A DNA stretch of 46,815 nt, from the NCBI GenBank assembly GCA_017560945.1, contig JAFZDY010000042.1:1-46815 (forward strand), given 5' to 3'. The position numbers and the translations under genes were made by a program. Below, piece by piece: positions 41,570 through 46,815 of this stretch (positions are counted from its first letter, which is position 1; every line of letters starts with the position of its first letter). The notes under the pieces are model-generated. The model saw nothing but the letters and a program-made list of their open reading frames with translations. It was not told the origin of the DNA and did not search any database. The DNA is from Bacteroidaceae bacterium (lineage in GTDB: Bacteria > Bacteroidota > Bacteroidia > Bacteroidales > Bacteroidaceae).

Positions 41570-44440
41570 TCAATCTTGCACTTCCTCCCACTCTTCTTCC
41601 AACTTCTCGGCCTCATCGGCATTCAATATGCGCGGCACATCGAACTGATAGCCATCTATCTCGGGCGAAGGCAATCCGCCAAAGTGTTGGTCGTAGAATT
41701 GCTGATAATCATCAAAACTATAGTATCTCTGCAAAAGTTCATAGTTTGACTTCGAAATGAGCACCACGCGCAATCCCTCGAGGCGTTGGCTCAAACGTTC
41801 ATCGGAAAACAGGCGCTTCATGTACTGATAGCACTCGGCATAATTCATAAATTCGCTCACCTGCATCATGCCAACGCCATTGTTCGACACAAACTGAATG
41901 TCGAAATTGCGCACCATGAAGTTAGAGAAATTATAGCGAGCAATCTCAAACAGAAGTTGATTCTCGTTCACTACACCTTCCTCATAAGCAAGTATAAACA
42001 GATAGGGATCGGAAGACTCGCTTGTAAACGAAGGAACTGAGCCTACGGCCAGTGAGTCTCCATTCAAACTTCCCTGACGACGTGTCCATATAGATCCTAC
42101 GGAGAAACTTCCTGATTGCAACAAACGTCCCTCTTGCACTCCCTTCAGAATCAATCCTGCCATCTCGGTAATCTCATTCTCGGGGTATTTTTCAACAATG
42201 GCCTTCAAGTTATCGAGGAAACCTTGCTGATTTTCACTCTCGAGTTGTCCCATTGCGTGTAAGAACATGAACTTGGGACGATGCTTACCCAAGGGATACT
42301 TGGTGGAGGCATACTCGGCATTGGAAGCTACCGTCTGATAATCGCCCTGAAGGTATGCCGCATAGGTGGAGGCGTACAACGAGTCCTCCAAATGCTTGCC
42401 ATATCGGGCATTGGTCGCATAATCGGGATCGGAAAGCATCACGGTATAGTCACCCATGGGGAAATTGCTCTTCAAACTATCGAGATAGGTCGAGGCCTTG
42501 TCCTGTTTTCCCCATCGCGAGTACATCAGGTAGAGGTTGTAGTACACCTCCTCCATCTGCTGATAATCGGGGAACTGGGTGAGCAAACGATTGAATGTCC
42601 CCTCAGCCAACGAGAAGTCTTCGAGCAGATCCTTATATATCAATCCACAATGGTACAACCCATCGGAGAGTAACAGGTTACTCTCGGCCATAGCCTCCTC
42701 GGTCAATGGGATTTGCTGAATGTAGAATTGGGGATTCTTGTTGTCGGTCACCAACGTGTCGGGCATGACACTACCCAAGGCCATCGTGTCGTTGGCAAGG
42801 GAATCGCTCACGGCCATCAGACTATCCTCGGCCTCGTAATCGAATGCAGCAAACTCGTCGGTATTCACCACCGTCTTGTTCTTGCGACGCCAGTTATCCT
42901 CCAACTTGCGACGTCCCCATTTTCGTTGGAAGTCACTCTTTCCCTGAGTTATCAATTGTTGGTTATAGAAGTACCACGAACGGTCGCCACCTGCATTGGT
43001 GGCAGGCGCACGAGACGCAGGACTATTGTTTGGAAGGTTCGACAAGGCTTCCTCACGAGCAGCCATTCGTTCGGCCATCTCGGCCTCTTCCTGAGCCTTC
43101 TTTTCCTCCTCCTTTACACGTTCGATAATCTGCTCGATGATGACCATACGCTCCTCTTCAGACATGGAAGCCAGGCGTTGCAAACTATCCTGAAGTTCTA
43201 CGGTTTGGGCGTGTTCAACCAACTCGTCGAGCACCTCTGAACGACGACTTACAACCTTGTACTCGTCCGACTCCTTGTCCTCGAGCAAGCCTATTACCTC
43301 GGCATAGCATCGTTGCGCATTGGTATAGTCGGTTCTTTCCCAATAAAGGTCTCCCAGACGAAGAAGCAAAACACCCTTTTCCACACCTCCACGCGTGCTC
43401 TTCTCGGCACCCTCCTCGTATTGCTTGATAGCCGTGAGGGTGTCCCTCTTTGCCAAATACATGTTTCCTATGGCGTAGTGCACTTGGTCGAGGTACTCCT
43501 TATTCTTCGGACTACGAGCCATAGCCTTCAGTTGCTTGATGGTGCGATCACTCTCCTTTTCCGAGGCTACCTCCGTCTGCTTGATACGTGCATTGAACTC
43601 CAATTCATAGGGAGGATTGGCCTTTATCACCTTGGAAAATGCCTTGTAGGCCATCTCATTGTTTCCTACATGCTGATACACCTGACCCAACAGGAAGTAA
43701 TGACGGGTGCGTTGAGTACCTGCCTTTTCCCTTTTGATAGCCTGCTCGAGGTATGGCAATGCCTCGGCAAGACGTCCCTGATGCAAGAGGTAATTGGTGT
43801 ACGTAGCATTGAGTTCACCCTCCAACATCTGGGGCATACTATCACGAGACATCTTGTTCAACACGTCTTCCGCATCGTAGTACCACTCCAACTCGGTGTA
43901 GCAACGAGCCATCCACATACGAGCCTCGGCAACCTTGTCGGGGTCATTGACATACAGACGATTGATGTACGAAAAAGTAGATGCGGCTTCCAGGAATTCG
44001 CCCTTCTGAAACTGTGCCTTTGCCATCAAGAACCAGGCGTGGTGGAGGAAGGGGTTGTACTCCTTCTGAGCATACCATTTTATGAGTTTCTCCGTTTTCT
44101 TTTCGCCTGCTTTTCGCTTGGGTTTCTTCTTGATGGAGTGTTGCTTGATGGCTTTTTGCGATTTTTCTATAGCCTTATCAAAGTTTCCGCGTCCACTTCC
44201 TACAGTCTTCTTATTGCCGATGGGGTAATATGGGAGTACCTCCATGTAGTTATCTTTGTTGGCATTTTCTATGGCCAGCAATCCTTCCTTGTAGGCCTCG
44301 TGTCCGTTGTAGTACGTATTGTATCGAGCCGTAAAAGCGTGCCAACGACGTGAGTTGGCGGTGTTCTTCTTAGTAGAACATCCCCCAGCAACCATCGCCA
44401 TCAACAGCGCTATTACTATGTATAAATATTTCTTTCTCAC
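41570..44440 (-). CDS. porW: PorW/SprE-type TPR lipoprotein
   Basis: The protein (956 residues from GTG 44440) has a lipoprotein signal (RKKYLYIVIALLMAMVAGG before Cys21). TPR-like helices fill residues about 50-420 and again about 580-800 (YCHCGLIYKDLLEDFSLAEG-type units, here DGLYHCGLIYKDLLEDFSLA), with a charged coiled-coil in between (IIERVKEEEKKAQEEAEMAE). PorW in Porphyromonas and SprE in Flavobacterium take part in type IX secretion or gliding. I prefer GTG 44440 to ATG 44491, because the shorter form gives a standard lipoprotein signal. Adjacent porX supports the call. Confidence 0.87.
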   Translation of the reverse strand: MRKKYLYIVIALLMAMVAGGCSTKKNTANSRRWHAFTARYNTYYNGHEAYKEGLLAIENANKDNYMEVLPYYPIGNKKTVGSGRGNFDKAIEKSQKAIKQHSIKKKPKRKAGEKKTEKLIKWYAQKEYNPFLHHAWFLMAKAQFQKGEFLEAASTFSYINRLYVNDPDKVAEARMWMARCYTELEWYYDAEDVLNKMSRDSMPQMLEGELNATYTNYLLHQGRLAEALPYLEQAIKREKAGTQRTRHYFLLGQVYQHVGNNEMAYKAFSKVIKANPPYELEFNARIKQTEVASEKESDRTIKQLKAMARSPKNKEYLDQVHYAIGNMYLAKRDTLTAIKQYEEGAEKSTRGGVEKGVLLLRLGDLYWERTDYTNAQRCYAEVIGLLEDKESDEYKVVSRRSEVLDELVEHAQTVELQDSLQRLASMSEEERMVIIEQIIERVKEEEKKAQEEAEMAERMAAREEALSNLPNNSPASRAPATNAGGDRSWYFYNQQLITQGKSDFQRKWGRRKLEDNWRRKNKTVVNTDEFAAFDYEAEDSLMAVSDSLANDTMALGSVMPDTLVTDNKNPQFYIQQIPLTEEAMAESNLLLSDGLYHCGLIYKDLLEDFSLAEGTFNRLLTQFPDYQQMEEVYYNLYLMYSRWGKQDKASTYLDSLKSNFPMGDYTVMLSDPDYATNARYGKHLEDSLYASTYAAYLQGDYQTVASNAEYASTKYPLGKHRPKFMFLHAMGQLESENQQGFLDNLKAIVEKYPENEITEMAGLILKGVQEGRLLQSGSFSVGSIWTRRQGSLNGDSLAVGSVPSFTSESSDPYLFILAYEEGVVNENQLLFEIARYNFSNFMVRNFDIQFVSNNGVGMMQVSEFMNYAECYQYMKRLFSDERLSQRLEGLRVVLISKSNYELLQRYYSFDDYQQFYDQHFGGLPSPEIDGYQFDVPRILNADEAEKLEEEWEEVQD

Positions 44441-44546
44441 CTCTATCAGTTTATGCAGGAGGAGTACACGTAGGAGACTCCCCTTAAACACTATAAACTA
44501 CTTGAGTGCCTTTTTATTGTATAAATGTAGGTACTGAATGTAAAAA

Positions 44547-44972
44547 TCAATGCATCCTGCGCTCTCCAACAATCAGGAAAACCTCGTCCTTCAATTCGTC
44601 AGGCAATTCGATGGCACGCAATTGCAGGCTACGCACCCATCCAGCCACCTCCACCTCCTGCATGGTGTAGAGCACGTCGCGGAATTGCTCCACCTGCTCG
44701 GGTGTGTATTCATGCGAACCCATGCCTCGGTAGGCATCCAGCTCTTCGTCGTCGTAGTACTCTATCTGCTTGCTCACGGCGGCCAGCAAGCTCTCCTTCT
44801 CGCACGTCTGATGCTGACCGCAACATTCCATATCCTCTATCTGCTGGATGTCGGGAAACTTGTCCAACTCGCCTCGCTCAATCTTTTTACGTATCGAGCG
44901 ATTGCGCAAGGCTCCTAACCCCAATGCCACAATCACCAACACTACAAGGCTGGCTACTAATATTACTATCAT
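44547..44972 (-). CDS. conserved membrane-anchored hypothetical protein
   Basis: The 141-residue protein has one N-terminal membrane helix (MIVILVASLVVLVIVALGLG) and a cytoplasmic or periplasmic remainder. Visible features are a cysteine-rich MECCGQHQTCEKESLL, an acidic YYDDEELDAYRG and a helical C-terminus VEVAGWVRSLQLRAIELPDE. Related genes occur at this position (between aroA and the TPR/PglZ genes) in Bacteroidetes, sometimes labelled phospholipase without visible support. No phospholipase motif is seen here. The cysteines could hold a metal. Ends 10 bases after the aroA stop codon region; probably translationally coupled with it. Confidence 0.75.
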   Translation of the reverse strand: MIVILVASLVVLVIVALGLGALRNRSIRKKIERGELDKFPDIQQIEDMECCGQHQTCEKESLLAAVSKQIEYYDDEELDAYRGMGSHEYTPEQVEQFRDVLYTMQEVEVAGWVRSLQLRAIELPDELKDEVFLIVGERRMH

Positions 44973-44982
44973 CCGCTCTTAT

Positions 44983-46224
44983 TTATTGCTCTTTAATGAT
45001 GAAACCTGCTTTTTGTAAATCCTCCCAATAACGGGGATAGGACTTGCTTACCACCTGCGGATTGCGCACACACAACTCGCCCAACACCATACAAGCGGGT
45101 GCAAAAGCCATTGCCATGCGATGGTCCTCGTAAGTATCGATGACCGCATCCTCCTCGGGTTGACAACGCTCGCCCGTCCACTCCAACACACGGTCATCCT
45201 CCTCGCAAAGGACGTAGCCCAACTTGCCCAATTCGCGGATAAGGGCAGCCATGCGGTCCGTCTCCTTTATCTTCAAACTCTGCAAACCTGTGAAACGGAA
45301 GGGGACATTCAGCATACAACATGTCACCACAAACGTCTGCGCCAAGTCGGGCTGATTGATGAAGTCATACTCCATACGCTCTGCCAATCGACCATTCTTG
45401 CGCAATGTCACACGGTGGGTACATTCGTCGTAGTGAGTCGATACGCCCAATTGCTCGAACAAGCGAGCCACGGCACTATCCCCCTGGTAACTACGAGCAT
45501 ACAGGTTGGGCAACACCACCTCAGCATTCGCGTCGGAGGTCAAAGCCACCATCTCATACCAATACGATGCCGCACTCCAGTCGCTCTCCACCGTGAAGGG
45601 GATAGGGTTGTATGGGATGGGACTTACCTTGATTTCGTCATCGGCCACCCAATCGGCCTCCGCACCGAAGTCGCGCATCAGTTGCAGGGTAAGGTTAATA
45701 TATGGACGCGAAATGACCTCTCCCTCCAAGTGCAGTGTCAACCCACTCTTCAGCATAGGACCTATCATCAACAAGGCCGAGATGTATTGCGAACTGACAT
45801 TTCCCAACAATGTCACCCTCTCCTTCTCCAAGGCTCCACCCTTTACCAACAAGGGAGGGAAGCCCTCGTTTTCGGCATACTCCACCCGTGCGCCCAACTG
45901 ACGCAACGCATCCACCAACACCTTGATTGGGCGTTGTCTCATACGCTCGGTACCTGTCATGGTCTTCGTACACCCCTCCACCGTTGCGAAGTAAGCCGTC
46001 AGGAAACGCATGGCCGTACCAGCAGCCATGATGTCCACCACTGGATTATCCTCCGTCAAGGCTCTCACCATCACACGCGTATCGTCGCAATCCGACACAT
46101 TCTCGGGCATACATACCGACCCGCTCAGCGCATTGATGACAAGCACCCTGTTACTAATACTCTTGGACGATGGCAACGCTATGGTAGTGTGCACTCCCCT
46201 CGGAGGTGTCAATGTTATCTGCAT
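44983..46224 (-). CDS. aroA: 3-phosphoshikimate 1-carboxyvinyltransferase (EPSP synthase)
   Basis: The 413-residue enzyme joins shikimate 3-phosphate and PEP in the sixth step of chorismate synthesis. The N-terminal SKSISNRVLVINAL motif, MAAGTAMRFLTAYFATVEG (PEP region), DWSAASYWYEMVALT, and the C-terminal LKIKETDRMAALIREL and YEDHRMAMAFAPA are all as expected. It is shorter than many class I enzymes but normal for Bacteroidetes. First gene of the minus-strand run through DUF4250. A -7 box TAAATTTG (46296-46303, minus strand) lies about 70 bases upstream. Confidence 0.95.
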   Translation of the reverse strand: MQITLTPPRGVHTTIALPSSKSISNRVLVINALSGSVCMPENVSDCDDTRVMVRALTEDNPVVDIMAAGTAMRFLTAYFATVEGCTKTMTGTERMRQRPIKVLVDALRQLGARVEYAENEGFPPLLVKGGALEKERVTLLGNVSSQYISALLMIGPMLKSGLTLHLEGEVISRPYINLTLQLMRDFGAEADWVADDEIKVSPIPYNPIPFTVESDWSAASYWYEMVALTSDANAEVVLPNLYARSYQGDSAVARLFEQLGVSTHYDECTHRVTLRKNGRLAERMEYDFINQPDLAQTFVVTCCMLNVPFRFTGLQSLKIKETDRMAALIRELGKLGYVLCEEDDRVLEWTGERCQPEEDAVIDTYEDHRMAMAFAPACMVLGELCVRNPQVVSKSYPRYWEDLQKAGFIIKEQ

Positions 46225-46295
46225 TTTTATATTATCTGTGGCACTAATAGCACCTGCTTTTTCAATTTCCGTAAAACCTCTCTATTATTACTTCG

Positions 46296-46303
46296 CAAAT
46301 TTA
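46296..46303 (-). promoter_or_regulatory. -7 element of aroA
   Basis: TAAATTTG followed by C on the minus strand. No clear -33 box. Confidence 0.45.
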
Positions 46304-46395
46304 GGAATAAATCCCCTAAAATAGCCACTCATTGACGAAAAAGTAGTCAAAAACGGGTACTTTTTCATCTTTTTACAAAAAAAATGCCCGAAATG

Positions 46396-46426
46396 TTTGC
46401 AGATTCCAAAATAAGCCGTACCTTTG
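46396..46426 (+). promoter_or_regulatory. promoter of tRNA-Pro
   Basis: TTTG (46396-46399), 19 bases, TACCTTTG (46419-46426), about 25 bases before the tRNA. Confidence 0.75.
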
Positions 46427-46451
46427 CAGCGCTTTTAGAGAAAAGCCCAAT

Positions 46452-46526
46452 CGGGATGTAGCTCAGTCCGGTTAGAGTACGCGTCTGGGGGGCGTGTGGT
46501 CGCTGGTTCGAATCCAGTCATCCCGA
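46452..46526 (+). tRNA. tRNA-Pro (anticodon GGG)
   Basis: A full cloverleaf can be drawn. The acceptor is CGGGATG with CATCCCG and discriminator A, the D-stem GCTC with GAGT, the anticodon stem CGCGT with GCGTG around loop CTGGGGG (anticodon GGG), and the T-stem GCTGG with CCAGT around TTCGAAT. CCA is not encoded (ACCG follows). It reads CCC and CCT codons. A promoter precedes and a strong terminator follows, so it is transcribed alone. Confidence 0.95.
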
Positions 46527-46535
46527 CCGATGTAA

Positions 46536-46570
46536 AGCACTGATAATCGAAAGGTTATCGGTGCTTTTTT
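46536..46570 (+). terminator. intrinsic terminator after tRNA-Pro
   Basis: AGCACTGATAA, loop TCGAAAGG, TTATCGGTGCT, then T6. An 11-bp stem with one G-T pair. Confidence 0.9.
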
Positions 46571-46614
46571 CGTTATAGTGAGCCCATAAAATGAGTCCTT
46601 GATTTAAGTACTTT

Positions 46615-46634
46615 GTTTAAACTGAGGTTTAAAC
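46615..46634. repeat. paired GTTTAAAC palindromes
   Basis: GTTTAAAC at 46615-46622 and 46627-46634, separated by TGAG. They could be a dyad operator or one small hairpin. Confidence 0.4.
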
Positions 46635-46678
46635 CAGATTTTTATGGAAAATACAATTCTCTTAATTTCTTACACCCA

Positions 46679-46795
46679 CTAGTAATAATTCTCACATTTC
46701 TGTTTTATCTCTATTTCATCAGAGGAGAAAGCTTCGTAACGGGCACTTTTCTGCATATTTATGCAATACGAAGATAAGGGAATGAGGCAAGACAT
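46679..46795 (-). CDS. possible short ORF at window edge
   Basis: ATG at 46795 opens 38 codons (start MSCLIPLSSYCINM, end KQKCENYY). The frame is also open beyond the ATG to the window edge, so this may be the 3' end of a larger gene or a piece of a repeat. The polar, tyrosine-ended C-terminus looks protein-like. No family recognised and no promoter visible. Weak call. Otherwise the 46571-46815 stretch holds the GTTTAAAC pair and a GGTTAGC-G-GCTAACC palindrome (46801-46815). Confidence 0.2.
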   Translation of the reverse strand: MSCLIPLSSYCINMQKSARYEAFSSDEIEIKQKCENYY

Positions 46796-46815
46796 AAAGT
46801 GGTTAGCGGCTAACC

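Noticed and set aside
43313-44353. 346-codon open frame antisense to porW
   Set aside because: Same reason; it lacks a promoter and any motif.
45121-46335. 404-codon open frame antisense to aroA
   Set aside because: aroA has all family motifs on the other strand; the antisense frame has no recognisable protein character and follows from the codon usage of aroA.

Overview
The window is a chromosomal segment from a member of the Bacteroidales (Bacteroides, Phocaeicola or Prevotella-like; I cannot fix the genus). The main evidence is the promoter class: a TTTG-like -33 box, 17-20 bases, then TAnnTTTG, seen in front of many genes. Lineage-typical families agree with it: the VirE-type primase with HU-HIG, smalltalk and amidase genes, DUF4248, DUF4250 and DUF4923, and the PorX and PorW regulators.

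Bases 1 to about 6330 are accessory DNA. They hold a VirE-family primase/helicase cut by the window start, a small helix-turn-helix-like ORF, a RelE/ParE-type toxin with its antitoxin, DUF4248, a four-helix-bundle (S23-like) protein, an HU-HIG DNA-binding protein, a 37-residue smalltalk membrane peptide and an N-acetylmuramoyl-L-alanine amidase. Intergenic repeat sequence is common here, and some of it is carried in frame inside genes. Bases 6330 to 13050 hold rsmE, a DUF151/UVR nuclease-like protein, a GH43 glycosidase lipoprotein, a LuxR-type regulator and a clostripain-like peptidase. Two related short elements here, each with its own promoter and terminator, look like copies of one small RNA.

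Bases 13050 to 26710 are a plus-strand metabolic block: a DsbD/CcdA reductase, a CyuA/UPF0597 protein, a radical SAM protein, fhs and purU (one-carbon folate metabolism), hisH-hisA-hisF-hisIE, an FtsE-like ATPase, and lysC and lysA. Bases 27076 to 36163 hold mostly cell-envelope proteins: a 1000-residue lamin-tail/CotH protein, a TPR lipoprotein, and several small secreted or lipoproteins. Bases 36377 to 46224 hold a P-type calcium ATPase and then a minus-strand run aroA, small membrane protein, porW, porX, tsaE, DUF4250. The window closes with tRNA-Pro(GGG), a strong terminator and the edge of something unidentified.

The least expected content is non-coding. There is the paired small-RNA element; several intergenic arrays with a 22-base period but unrelated sequences; a four-copy array with exact 10-base period in front of the HU promoter; a 133-base inverted repeat next to the toxin-antitoxin pair; and several dispersed repeat families (7-base, 9-base and palindromic TIR-like) that recur across the window. 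All calls come from reading the sequence; no database was searched.
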